From: Methylobacterium tarhaniae
GTDB lineage: Bacteria; Pseudomonadota; Alphaproteobacteria; Rhizobiales; Beijerinckiaceae
Direction: 5' to 3'
NCBI RefSeq assembly: GCF_001043955.1
Contig: NZ_LABZ01000107.1
Location: 1-57,406 of the forward strand
DNA length: 57,406 bases
Shown: one piece after another, positions 17,295 through 25,186 of the stretch
Position numbering within the stretch: the stretch's first letter is position 1
How the letters are laid out: every line of letters begins with the position of its first letter
Position numbers and translations under genes: made by a program
Notes under the pieces: generated by a model
The model's input: only the letters and a program-made list of their open reading frames with translations
Told to the model about the DNA's origin: nothing
Databases searched by the model: none

Positions 17295-17561
17295 TTACAT
17301 GCGGTGCATGCGGCGGTGCATCATGTGATGACGATGCATCATGTGCCGCCGGTGCATCATGTGGCGGCGATGCATCATGTGCCGGTGCATCCGGTGATGG
17401 CGCATCATCCGGCGCTCGCCGCGGGTCATCTGCACGGTCTCCACCATGGGAGCCGCCTGGATGCCGGCCGGGCTCGCCGGGGCAGCGGAGGCCGCGCCGA
17501 TGCCGAAGGTGAGGCAACCGAGAACGGCCGCCGCCGCGAGGCCCAGAGTCGTCTTCTTCAT
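17295..17561 (-). CDS. Exported His/Met-rich miniprotein with HMMHRR repeats
   Basis: An 88-residue protein. A signal peptide covers residues 1-26 (MKKTTLGLAAAAVLG..., cleavage after ASA). A short linker leads to an extreme tail from about residue 50 to the end, made almost only of His, Met and Arg, with the hexad HMMHRR repeated in slightly varying form. I count about 13 His and 13 Met in the tail. Such a tail should bind Cu, Ni or Zn ions in the periplasm. GGAGACACC precedes the ATG at 17561. It is monocistronic and convergent with lldD. No named family is recognised; short exported proteins of this type occur in Methylobacterium and relatives. Confidence 0.8.
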   Translation of the reverse strand: MKKTTLGLAAAAVLGCLTFGIGAASAAPASPAGIQAAPMVETVQMTRGERRMMRHHRMHRHMMHRRHMMHRRHMMHRHHMMHRRMHRM

Positions 17562-17793
17562 CGTTGGTGTCTCCTCTGCGCGACCCCCGCCCGGTGGCGG
17601 AGGCCGGCCCGCCGGAGCGGCGGGCTCCCCGCTCAAGCGCGGGACACGGGAAAGATTCATCCAACGGCGAAGGTTCCGGCAGAAGGATCGTTTTTCGCAG
17701 GCGCGATGCTTAAAAATATGTGGCCGTCCCCGTATCCCGGCAGCCCGCCGCGCGTTCCCCTTGCATCGACGGCGAGGGGGGACGCGTCACGTC

Positions 17794-17934
17794 ATGCAAG
17801 AGGGCATCCGGATCCAGGCCGCCGCTGACGGCACCTTCACGCTCTACAGCGATTCCCGGGTGATCCTGCGCGGCCTTACCCGCGAACGCGCCTACCGCCT
17901 CGCCGGCCGGCTCGGCGAGTTCGTGCGGTACTGA
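17794..17934 (+). CDS. Small hypothetical protein (46 aa)
   Basis: A 46-residue frame (MQEGIRIQAAADGTFTLYSD, then a RERAYRLAGRLGEFVRY end) with a well-formed amphipathic pattern: a beta hairpin followed by a helix. GAGGGGGG lies about 14 bases upstream, rather far for a ribosome site. It ends nine bases before the end of the opposing FGE-like gene. It is too short for a family call. The composition is better than that of shadow frames, so it is kept as a probable gene with no function assigned. Confidence 0.5.
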   Translation: MQEGIRIQAAADGTFTLYSDSRVILRGLTRERAYRLAGRLGEFVRY

Positions 17935-17943
17935 GCCGCCCCC

Positions 17944-18897
17944 TCAATCCAGCGCCACGACCCTGCGCGCGACGGTGACGCCCGGAAGGATGACCTCGTC
18001 CGGCGACCGTTCGCAGGTATTCGGGTCGCCATAGGCCGAGGCCAGCGGCAGCCAGCCGAGGAAGAAGCCTGCTCCGCCGCAGATCGTCGCCCCGCCGTCC
18101 CCGCCGCGAAGCGTGTTGGGCGCTGCCGTGACTTCCTGGAGATACGGGTTCTCGGCGATCCGCAGGCCGAAGGCGTTGGGCCGGCGATGCGCATCGAAAT
18201 CCGGCAGGGGATCGATCGGGTAGGCCTCGCCCGGGACCTCGTCGCCCCACCGGAACAGCGTGCCGGTCCCGCCCGCGCACAGGTATTCCCACTCGTCGGG
18301 AGTGGGCAGGCGCCAGCCGTCGTGCCCGAGGCGGTGCAGGAGGTCGTCCTGGTCCAGTTCCTCGGCGCGTTCCGCGCGGATCGTGCCGTCCGGACCGAAC
18401 GCCACCCGCACGGTCCCCGGCCCGAATCCGAACTCGACGACCTGCTCGTCGCGGCGGGAGGCCACGATGGCACGCACCTCCGGATCGTCGCCATCGACCG
18501 GAACCCAGCCGACTTCCCAGGCGGTCGTCTCCACGAGGAGCGCAGGCAGCACCACGTCGCGCGGCGGCGCGAGCACCTCCGCGAGATGCTCGGCGAGCGG
18601 CGGCAGGCCCCATTCCGCCGCGCAATCCTCCCAGGCGGCGGCCGTCCTCGGCGTCGGCTGCCAGCCGGCACCGCCCGCGAAGCCGAGGCGCGCCGTCCCG
18701 CCCGGTACCAGGACGAACCGGCGGTCAGGTGCCTCCGAGCGGTAGGTCGCGACCTCGTGCGCCTGCCCGCCGAGATCGAAGCGCTCGAGACCCGCATAGG
18801 CGAGCCCGTCCGGCAGGCGGGGCAGCAGCGCCCGGGCGCACGTCTCCCGTTCGGCCGGCTGCGCCCGGTCCCATTCCGCGAGTACGCGATGGATCAT
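17944..18897 (-). CDS. Formylglycine-generating-enzyme-like (SUMF1/EgtB-fold) protein, catalytic Cys pair not evident
   Basis: A 317-residue soluble protein. Its second half has the hallmark GWRLPTPDEWEYLCAGGTGT and the following LFRWGDE of the FGE-sulfatase fold, plus NAFGLRIAENPYLQEV and a late RGGDGG segment where the family has RGGS. True aerobic formylglycine enzymes carry two Cys near this last element; here only one Cys (ATICGG) is obvious, so sulfatase activation is doubtful. The N-terminal half (about 1-160) is not recognised. The ATG at 18897 follows GGGGGGAACGGGAC and is preferred to an upstream codon. It is the gene just downstream of the glycosyltransferase/radical-SAM cassette start region, separated by about 80 bp from the first glycosyltransferase end and on the same strand. 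Confidence 0.75.
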   Translation of the reverse strand: MIHRVLAEWDRAQPAERETCARALLPRLPDGLAYAGLERFDLGGQAHEVATYRSEAPDRRFVLVPGGTARLGFAGGAGWQPTPRTAAAWEDCAAEWGLPPLAEHLAEVLAPPRDVVLPALLVETTAWEVGWVPVDGDDPEVRAIVASRRDEQVVEFGFGPGTVRVAFGPDGTIRAERAEELDQDDLLHRLGHDGWRLPTPDEWEYLCAGGTGTLFRWGDEVPGEAYPIDPLPDFDAHRRPNAFGLRIAENPYLQEVTAAPNTLRGGDGGATICGGAGFFLGWLPLASAYGDPNTCERSPDEVILPGVTVARRVVALD

Positions 18898-18979
18898 GTC
18901 CCGTTCCCCCCTGCGGCGGGCGCACAGGGCCATGGACCTCACGCATGCGCAACGAATCCAGGGTTGCGGCCTGCGCCGC

Positions 18980-20068
18980 TCAACCCCGCACGGTCTCGGC
19001 CACCGCCAGCAGCTCCGCTGCCCGATGCGCGCAGGTGTGCCGCGCCCGGATCGTCCTCGAGCCCTGCTCCGCCAGGGAGGAGCGCAGACCCGGATCCTGC
19101 GCGAGGTCGCGCAGGTGGCGCTCCATCGCCGCCCCGTCCGGCGCTACCAGGAAGTCGCGCCCCGGGGTGAACAGGCCCTCGCTGTCGCGCCAGGGCGCCG
19201 AGACCAGGGGGATGCCGCAGGCGAGGGCCTCGAAGACCCGGATCGTCGGGATCCCGGGCAGGGCCTCGACGTAGAAGCGCCGCGGCACGTGCACGGTGGC
19301 GAGGTGGCGGGAAAACACGTCCGGGGCACGGGCATTCGGCAGCCAGCCGCGGTAGCGGGCGCCGAAGCGCCGCAGGGTGGCCAGCGCGTCGTCCGGGTAG
19401 CGCACGCCCCAGATGTCGAGGGGAAGGCCGGCCCGCTGCGCCGGTTCGAACAGGAAGCGCTCCAGCTCCGCGCTGCGCTCGCCGTCGCCCCAATTGCCGA
19501 TCCAGACCAGCCCCTCGCGAGGGGCCTCGACCTCCGGAGGGCGGAACAGGCGGGTGTCGGCGGCCTCGTGCCAGACGAAGACGCGGTTCCCCCAGCCCCA
19601 GCCGCGATAGACCTCCGCCAGGGTCTCGCCGAAGGCCAGCACGCCGTCATAGGCGGAGAGGTCGTAGGCCCGCATCGCGTCGGGCTCGCTCACCGCCCGG
19701 TGATGGGTATCGTGGAAGAGCAGCGTGAAGCGGCCGCCCTTGCGCCGCGCCGCGCCGATGCGGGCGACGAGGGCGGGCTCGTTCCACTCGTGGACCAGCA
19801 CGAGATCGGCGCCGTCGAGGGCCGCATCCAGGTCGAAGCCCGGCGGGTCGATCGTGGCGGCGAGCTCGGGGTAGGGCGCGAGGGAGGAGGCGAGGCCGGC
19901 GGCACCGTGGTCGCGAACGAGGTTCTCGACGCTCCAGGCTCCCTCCGGCTCGTGGGCCGCGACAGCGTGGCCGAGGGACTGCAACTCGCGCAGCACGCCG
20001 CGCAGGAAATGCGCGTTGCCGTGGTTCCAGCACGAGCGCAGGGAATGGGTGAAGGCGACGATCCTCAC
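18980..20068 (-). CDS. Glycosyltransferase, CgeB-like (paralogue of the 55-kb glycosyltransferase)
   Basis: A 362-residue GT-B-type glycosyltransferase. The N-terminal half begins MRIVAFTHSLRSCWNHGNAH with RGVLRELQSLGHAV. The C-terminal half carries the CgeB-like domain, with GWLPNARAPDVFSRHLATVHVPR, the donor-binding IPTIRVFEALACGIPLVSAPW and ARHTCAHRAAELL. It starts with GTG 20068, which overlaps the TGA of the upstream gene by four bases (GTGA), so translation is coupled. It is the last gene of the radical-SAM operon. It is clearly related to the protein encoded at 55070-56152, sharing the W-x-N/G-H-A start, the central layout and the HRAAEL ending. Donor and acceptor are unknown. Confidence 0.9.
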   Translation of the reverse strand: MRIVAFTHSLRSCWNHGNAHFLRGVLRELQSLGHAVAAHEPEGAWSVENLVRDHGAAGLASSLAPYPELAATIDPPGFDLDAALDGADLVLVHEWNEPALVARIGAARRKGGRFTLLFHDTHHRAVSEPDAMRAYDLSAYDGVLAFGETLAEVYRGWGWGNRVFVWHEAADTRLFRPPEVEAPREGLVWIGNWGDGERSAELERFLFEPAQRAGLPLDIWGVRYPDDALATLRRFGARYRGWLPNARAPDVFSRHLATVHVPRRFYVEALPGIPTIRVFEALACGIPLVSAPWRDSEGLFTPGRDFLVAPDGAAMERHLRDLAQDPGLRSSLAEQGSRTIRARHTCAHRAAELLAVAETVRG

Positions 20069-21237
20069 GCCGGCACCCCGGCCCGCAGGGGCGGGGCCTC
20101 CAGCACCGTCCGGTAGGCGTCGAGCACGCCCGCCGTCATCGCCTCGACCGTGTAGGCCTCGGCCCGTGTCCGCGCCTCGGCGCCGAGCCGCGCCCGGATC
20201 GCGGGGTCGGCCGCCACCATCTCGATGGCGCAGGCGAAGCCCGCGTCGTCGTCGGGCGCGATGAAGATCGCGGCCTCGTCCCACAGCTCGCGGAAGGTCG
20301 GGATGTCGGAGAGCACCAGGGCGCAGCCGGCGCTCGCGGCTTCCAGGACGCTGAGGCCGAAGGGCTCGTAGCGGGCGGCGGAGGCGTAGATCGGCGCCCC
20401 GGCGAGCCAGCGCGCCACGTCCTGGTCGCTGAGGCGGCCCAGCGGGCGCAGGGCCTCGGGGGAGAACTGCGCCGCGTTCGGACCCTTCAGGGGGCCGGCG
20501 GCGAGGAAGGGCAGGCGCAGGCGCGAGGCGGCCCGGTCGAGGGTGCGGACGTTCTTGCCCTCGTCCCAGAGTCGTCCGGCGGTGAAGGCGAAGGGCGAGG
20601 CGGCGGCTCCCACCGGGGTGCGGTGGCCCCGGGACGCGGCGCTGCGCCGGCCGTTGGGCACCACGCGCGGCGGCGCGATGCCGTAGGTCGCGGCGGTCGC
20701 CTCCGCGAAGGCGCGGGGGGGGCTGAGCAGCGCGTCGACCCGCCGGTAGCCCTCGGCGACGAGGTTCGCCCGCCAGGCGAGGTCCGGCGGCAACGGGCCG
20801 GGGCGCATCGCCGCCCACCAGGTCGCCACGCAGGAATGGGCGACCGCCACCACCGGCGCGCAGAAATCGGTGATCGCCGCCAGCGCCGGGCTGTTGAGGT
20901 GGATCAGGTCCGCCCCCGCCCGCTCGGCCTCGCGGGCGACGATCCGCGCGGCGGCCTCGACCTCGGCGGGAGTGAGGGCGGTCCAGTCGAGGCTGGCGCC
21001 GAGGGGACAGAGGTCGAGGCCGCGGATGGCGCGGGCGGCGCGGAACTGGTCCTGGCTCGGCTCGGGCCCGAGCACCGCGAGGGTGATGCCGACGCCCCGG
21101 CGGGTCAGGTCCTCGGCGAGGTCGAGCCCGTATTGCCAGACGCCGCCGACCGCATCGATGGTCATGAACAGGGTGAGGACCGGGGCGCCGCGATGCGGGG
21201 CGGGGCGTCCGGCCGGGACCGTCAGGCTGGGCAGCAT
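20065..21237 (-). CDS. Glycosyltransferase family 4-type protein
   Basis: A 390-residue GT-B glycosyltransferase. The N-terminal acceptor domain shows TIDAVGGVWQYGLDLAEDLTRRG and HLNSPALAAI. The linker VVPNGR leads to the C-terminal donor domain, with FTAGRLWDEGKNVRTLDRAA, GRLSDQDVARWLAGAPIYASAARYEPFGLSVLEAASAG including the EPFGLSVLEA nucleotide-sugar motif, and LVLSDIPTFRELW. The ATG at 21237 lies inside the end of the radical SAM gene (16-bp overlap) and its stop overlaps the next start. The three genes are therefore a tightly coupled unit and probably act in one pathway. It retains a donor-site Glu and is probably a retaining enzyme. Confidence 0.92.
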   Translation of the reverse strand: MLPSLTVPAGRPAPHRGAPVLTLFMTIDAVGGVWQYGLDLAEDLTRRGVGITLAVLGPEPSQDQFRAARAIRGLDLCPLGASLDWTALTPAEVEAAARIVAREAERAGADLIHLNSPALAAITDFCAPVVAVAHSCVATWWAAMRPGPLPPDLAWRANLVAEGYRRVDALLSPPRAFAEATAATYGIAPPRVVPNGRRSAASRGHRTPVGAAASPFAFTAGRLWDEGKNVRTLDRAASRLRLPFLAAGPLKGPNAAQFSPEALRPLGRLSDQDVARWLAGAPIYASAARYEPFGLSVLEAASAGCALVLSDIPTFRELWDEAAIFIAPDDDAGFACAIEMVAADPAIRARLGAEARTRAEAYTVEAMTAGVLDAYRTVLEAPPLRAGVPA

Positions 21238-22520
21238 GCCGCCTCCAGTTCGCGCAGCGGGGCCGGCCGCTCCTCCTGGATGTCGCTGAAGCGGTCGAAC
21301 TGGTTCAGGTAGTGCGCGTGCGCGCGTTCCCAAGCCTCGCCGTCCGGCTCGCCCCAGAGGCGGCGGTAATCGGGCGAGGACGGGTAGGGATAGAGCGGCA
21401 CGGGATCGTTGGCCCAGACGCCGGCGGCACGCAGCCGGTCGCGCCAGGCCGCGACCAGGTCGGGATCGTCCCCCGCCACTTTGATGAGGTTCGCCTGCAC
21501 GAACGGGACCGAGCGGCGGGCATGGATCAGGCGCTCGGCGAGGTCGTCGGTCGAGGCGCGGCAGTTCTTGTCGAGGAGCGCGCGGCCGGCCTCGGTCAGG
21601 CTCTCGACCCCGGCCTCGATCGAGACGCAGCCCGCAGCACCCAGGAGGTCGAGCATGTCGGGCTTCCACAGGTCGATCCGCGTCTGCACCCCGAACTCCA
21701 CCCGGCGCTCGGCCAGGGCCTCCAGCAGGGGTTTCTGCGGCAGGAAGATCTCGTCGATGAAGTAGAGGTAGGTCGCCCCTTGCGCGATCAACCGGTCGAC
21801 CTCCTCCAGGATGAGCGGCAGCGCGCGCCGCCGGTACTTGTCCCGGAAGTCGATCTTGGCGCAAAAGGTGCAGGAATAAGGGCAGCCGCGCGAGGCCTCG
21901 ACCTCGGCGCCCGGTCCCTCCGGCGCCCGGTCGTAGCGGTGATGGTGGTGGGTGTGGCGCGCCACCCAGGCGTCGGGCCAGGACAGGGCCGGCAGGTCGG
22001 TGAAGGTGGTCGCCGCGGGGCCACCGGTGACCACCGTCCCGGACCCGTCGCGGAAGGCCAGGGCCGGCACGGATCCGGGCCGTGCGAGGCCGCCCCCGGC
22101 CAGCTGCGCCACCACCTCCTCGCACTCGCCCCGCACCACGAGGTCGCAGGCGAGCTTGGCGAGGGTCGTCTCCGGCGTGACCGAGCCGTGCGGGCCCACC
22201 GCCACGGTGCGGCCGCCGCGGGTCCCCAGCGCGTCCAGGAAGGCGCGGGGCACCCGCAATTCGGGCTGGGCGCAGCGCCAGAACAGGTAGGTCGGGGCGG
22301 TGGTCACCACCGTGAAAGTGGGGGCGAAGTCCGCCACCCGGTCGGCCAGGCCCGCGAGCGAGAGCCCGTCCAGGGCCCCGTCCAGCATCAGCACCGCGTG
22401 GCCCGCCCGCTCCAGCAGCGCCTTGCAGGCCCCGAGCTCCAGGGGCAGGTGCGGGGAACGGCATCCGAAGTAGATGCTGTTCTCGAAGCTCCAGGTCGGG
22501 TTGACGAGGGCGATTCTCAC
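21222..22520 (-). CDS. B12-binding-domain radical SAM protein
   Basis: A 432-residue protein. An N-terminal cobalamin-binding-type Rossmann domain covers about residues 1-145 (MRIALVNPTWSFENSIYFG, PLELGACKALLERAGHAVLMLD). A radical SAM TIM barrel follows, with the [4Fe-4S] ligands Cys213, Cys217 and Cys220 (RGCPYSCTFC). Later parts show FIDEIFLPQKPLLEAL, VSIEAGVESL and PLYPYPSSPDY. A run His189-His194 (HTHHHH) precedes the cluster. The start is GTG 22520. It resembles the B12-type radical SAM proteins found in small glycosyltransferase cassettes; I recall a family model named along the lines of B12_rSAM_oligo but cannot confirm membership. Such enzymes usually methylate unactivated carbons or rearrange substrates. 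The substrate here is probably a sugar or sugar-linked molecule. Confidence 0.92.
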   Translation of the reverse strand: MRIALVNPTWSFENSIYFGCRSPHLPLELGACKALLERAGHAVLMLDGALDGLSLAGLADRVADFAPTFTVVTTAPTYLFWRCAQPELRVPRAFLDALGTRGGRTVAVGPHGSVTPETTLAKLACDLVVRGECEEVVAQLAGGGLARPGSVPALAFRDGSGTVVTGGPAATTFTDLPALSWPDAWVARHTHHHHRYDRAPEGPGAEVEASRGCPYSCTFCAKIDFRDKYRRRALPLILEEVDRLIAQGATYLYFIDEIFLPQKPLLEALAERRVEFGVQTRIDLWKPDMLDLLGAAGCVSIEAGVESLTEAGRALLDKNCRASTDDLAERLIHARRSVPFVQANLIKVAGDDPDLVAAWRDRLRAAGVWANDPVPLYPYPSSPDYRRLWGEPDGEAWERAHAHYLNQFDRFSDIQEERPAPLRELEAACCPA

Positions 22521-22555
22521 AACGGGCGTCCTACGGCGGGAGCGGGCATCGCGGA

Positions 22556-22581
22556 TACTGGGGGCGACTACTGGGGGCGAC
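22556..22581. repeat. 13-bp tandem duplication
   Basis: TACTGGGGGCGAC occurs twice in tandem (22556-22568 and 22569-22581) and a third partial copy begins TAT. It lies 36 bases upstream of the radical SAM start, in the 230-bp gap between that gene and the epimerase gene. It may be a replication slip or a doubled regulator site. The rest of the gap shows no gene. Confidence 0.7.
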
Positions 22582-22750
22582 TATCGGTGATCTGGCGGGT
22601 CCGCTCCGGACGACAAGGGCTTTCTGCCCGGGCGCGGTTAAGCGAGTGATACCAGAGGGCTGATCGCCATGCCCTCGGCGCATGGCGCGACCGTTGCCAT
22701 GCCGGGGCCGCAGGCGGCGGAACGGAACCGAACCGCCTCGCGCGCGTGTG

Positions 22751-23839
22751 TCAGGCCGGAACCGACCGGGTCTCCAGGGACAGTCCCCGGCTCCCGGCGA
22801 GCCATTCCGCCAGGCGGTCGAGGCCCCGGCGCCAGGGGAGGGGAGGCGGGAGCCCGAGATCGGCGGCGACGCGGCGGGTGTCCGAGACGTAGTAGCGCTG
22901 GTCGCCCGCGCGCCAATCCTCGAAGCTCAGGGCCAGGGGATGGCCGACGATCGTCTCGATCGCCGCGAGCACCTGGCGCAGCGACACCGCATTGGCCGGT
23001 CCGCCGCCGAGATTGTAGGCCCGGCCCTTCACCTGCGCGATTCGCGCCAGGGCCGCCCGGTAGGCCGCGACCGCGTCGCCGACATCGAGCACGTCGCGCA
23101 CCTGGCAGCCGTCGCCGTAGACGGTGATCGGCCGGCCCTCCAGCGCCCGGATCAGGAAATGGGCGACCCAGCCCTGGTCCTCGGTGCCCATCTGGCGCGG
23201 GCCGTAGATGCAGCTCATCCGCAGCACGCAGGTCGGCACCCCGAAGCTGCGGGCGTAGTCGAGCACGTACTGGTCCGCCCCGCCCTTCGAGCAGCCATAG
23301 GGGGTGTGGAAGTCGAGGGGGCGCTCCTCGCCGACGCCGTGGGCGAGGAGCGCCGGGTCCTCCGGCGCGTAGGCGTCGCCCACCCGCCGGAAGGTCAGGT
23401 CGGCGAGGTCGCCGTAGACCTTGTTGGTCGAGGCGAAGACCAGGGGCGGCGGGTCGGGGCGCCGGCGCAGCGCCTCGAGCAGGGTGAGCGTCCCGCCGAG
23501 ATTGACGGCGAAATCCGCCACCGGGTCCGTCAGGCTCGTCGTCACGGCGACCTGGGCGGCGAGGTGGACCACCGCCGAGGCGTCCGAGGCCGACGCCGCG
23601 AGGCTCGCGGCGTCACGCACGTCCGCCGTCACGGCGGAGATGCGCTCCGGATGGCGGTCCTTCAGCCAGGCGAGGTTGGCCTCGACGCCGGGGCGCAGCA
23701 GGGCGTCGTAGACGAGCACGTCCCGCCCCTCCGCCGCCAGGCTGTCCGCGAGGTTCGCGCCGATGAAGCCGGCGCCGCCGGTGATCAGGACCGGGCGCCG
23801 GCCGGCCGTCAGGGAGGCCTTCGACAGGGGAGCCGTCAT
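22751..23839 (-). CDS. NAD-dependent SDR sugar epimerase, CDP-paratose 2-epimerase-like
   Basis: A 362-residue extended short-chain dehydrogenase. The Rossmann motif GGAGFIG spans residues 21-27 and the catalytic pair is Tyr181 and Lys185 (TPYGCSKGGADQY). FASTNKVYGD, MGTEDQGWVAHF and DGCQVRDVLD resemble CDP-paratose/CDP-tyvelose 2-epimerases and related NDP-sugar 2- or 4-epimerases. The ATG at 23839 shares its A with the TGA of the upstream epimerase gene; a GTG one codon earlier is an alternative. It is translationally coupled to that gene and co-oriented with the radical SAM cassette 230 bp downstream, so it probably makes a sugar donor used there. Confidence 0.9.
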   Translation of the reverse strand: MTAPLSKASLTAGRRPVLITGGAGFIGANLADSLAAEGRDVLVYDALLRPGVEANLAWLKDRHPERISAVTADVRDAASLAASASDASAVVHLAAQVAVTTSLTDPVADFAVNLGGTLTLLEALRRRPDPPPLVFASTNKVYGDLADLTFRRVGDAYAPEDPALLAHGVGEERPLDFHTPYGCSKGGADQYVLDYARSFGVPTCVLRMSCIYGPRQMGTEDQGWVAHFLIRALEGRPITVYGDGCQVRDVLDVGDAVAAYRAALARIAQVKGRAYNLGGGPANAVSLRQVLAAIETIVGHPLALSFEDWRAGDQRYYVSDTRRVAADLGLPPPLPWRRGLDRLAEWLAGSRGLSLETRSVPA

Positions 23840-24972
23840 CACGCCACCAGCCCGCGCCGGTCGAGCTCGCGGCGCGCCTCCTCGACCCGGTCCCGGGCCT
23901 CCTCCTGCTCCGCCACCCAGGCGGCGAGTTCCTTGAGTCCGTCGGCGAAGTCGCGGGCCGGGCGGTAGCCGAGCTCGTCGCGCGCCTTGGTGATGTCCGG
24001 GATGCAGTGGCGGATGTCGCCGGCCCGGGCCTTGCCGGCGATCTCCGGCGTCAGGTCCGGCCGGCCCATCGCCCGAGCCAGGAGCGCGGCGACCTCCCGC
24101 ACCGAGCGGTCCTCGCCCGAGCCGATATTGTAGACCTGGCCGGCGGCCCGGGGGCGATCGAGCGCGAGCAGGAAGGCCTGGGCCACGTCGTCGACCTGGA
24201 CGAAGTCGCGCCGCTGGTGCCCGTCCTCGAAGATCACCGGGGGGGCGCCGTTATGCAGGCGCGAGGCGAAGATCGCGAGGACGCCCGTATAGGGGTTGGA
24301 GAGCGCCTGGCCCGGCCCGTAGGCGTTCCAGAGGCGAAGTGCCACGCCCTCCATGCCGTAGGCCGGCGCCAGCATCAGGGTCAGGCGCTCCTGGGCGTAC
24401 TTGGTGAGCGCGTAGACGGAGGCGAGGGCCGGGCGCTTCCATTCCGGCGTCGGCACCGGCACCAGGGGACGGCCCTCCTCGTCGAGGGGGTCCCAGGGCG
24501 CGTCGGGGCCCGAGCGGGGCTGGCGCAGGACCTCCTCGCGCACCCGCCCGTCGGCGCCGCGATACAGCCCCTCGCCGTAGACGCTCATCGAGGAGGCGAC
24601 CACGACCCGCCGCACCGGTTGCTCGATCAGGGCCTGGAACAGGATGGCGGTGCCGTGGTCGTTGACCGCGACGTAGCGGTCGACGTCGTACATGCTCTGG
24701 CCGACCCCGACCTCGGCGGCGAGGTGGATCACCGCGTCGACCCCGGCCACCGCCCCGGCCACCGCGCGCCCGTCGCGGATGTCGCCGATGCGCAGCTCGA
24801 CCGCGTCCGGCAGGCCCTCCGGCCGGGCCCGGCCGCCCGTCTCCCCTGCACCATGGACCTGCTCGATCAGGCAATCCAGCACGCGCACCCGGTCGCCCCG
24901 GGCGACGAGGGCCCGCGCCACGGCCCGGCCGATGAAGCCGGCCCCGCCGGTGATCAGGATGGTCTGCGGCAC
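23839..24972 (-). CDS. NAD-dependent SDR sugar epimerase/dehydratase
   Basis: A 377-residue extended SDR enzyme. The nucleotide motif GGAGFIG lies at residues 9-15, with the active-site region SSMSVYGEGLY near 130 and the YALTKYAQE catalytic Tyr/Lys near 195. WNAYGPGQALSNPYTG and FEDGHQRRDFVQVDDVA are also seen. An acidic insert (LRQPRSGPDAPWDPLDEEGR) precedes the active-site Tyr, as in dTDP-L-rhamnose 4-epimerase-type enzymes. The tail is a charged coiled coil (EEARDRVEEARREL). It is the first gene of the minus-strand sugar block, divergent from opgH, and overlaps the next epimerase gene by one base. Exact NDP-sugar unknown. Confidence 0.9.
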   Translation of the reverse strand: MPQTILITGGAGFIGRAVARALVARGDRVRVLDCLIEQVHGAGETGGRARPEGLPDAVELRIGDIRDGRAVAGAVAGVDAVIHLAAEVGVGQSMYDVDRYVAVNDHGTAILFQALIEQPVRRVVVASSMSVYGEGLYRGADGRVREEVLRQPRSGPDAPWDPLDEEGRPLVPVPTPEWKRPALASVYALTKYAQERLTLMLAPAYGMEGVALRLWNAYGPGQALSNPYTGVLAIFASRLHNGAPPVIFEDGHQRRDFVQVDDVAQAFLLALDRPRAAGQVYNIGSGEDRSVREVAALLARAMGRPDLTPEIAGKARAGDIRHCIPDITKARDELGYRPARDFADGLKELAAWVAEQEEARDRVEEARRELDRRGLVA

Positions 24973-25009
24973 CCGTCGCGCTCCTTGAGCTGGCCGACCG
25001 TCGCCGGCC

Positions 25010-25028
25010 GATACATCCAGGCTGTATC
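25010..25028. promoter_or_regulatory. Inverted repeat GATACA-N7-TGTATC, candidate operator
   Basis: Perfect 6-bp arms (25010-25015 and 25023-25028) separated by seven bases lie 38 bp upstream of the epimerase start and about 160 bp upstream of opgH, in the 214-bp divergent gap. Its AT content is above the local background. A regulator binding here could control the sugar block, opgH or both. Confidence 0.4.
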
Positions 25029-25186
25029 TATGGGAGCGGAGCCCCGCGAACAGGTGTCATCGTTCTGGCGTCATTCAGCCCGATTGACCCAAGAGATCGA
25101 TCCAAGCGATGCCAGTGGGATAGCCCAGTCCTGGTGCCCGGCGCCGCGTCCCGCTTCGGCCCCATCCACCGAGTTCACGCGACCCC

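Noticed and set aside
17290..17420. Regularly spaced GCATCATG-type repeats resembling a CRISPR or satellite
   Set aside because: The repeats are codons of the His/Met-rich protein, too short and in frame, with no spacers.
17944..18897. Sulfatase-activating formylglycine enzyme
   Set aside because: Only one candidate active-site Cys and no sulfatase nearby, so the specific function was not assigned.
22521..22750. Cobalamin riboswitch in front of the B12-binding radical SAM gene
   Set aside because: No B12-box-like sequence or suitable fold was recognised, and the gap is short.
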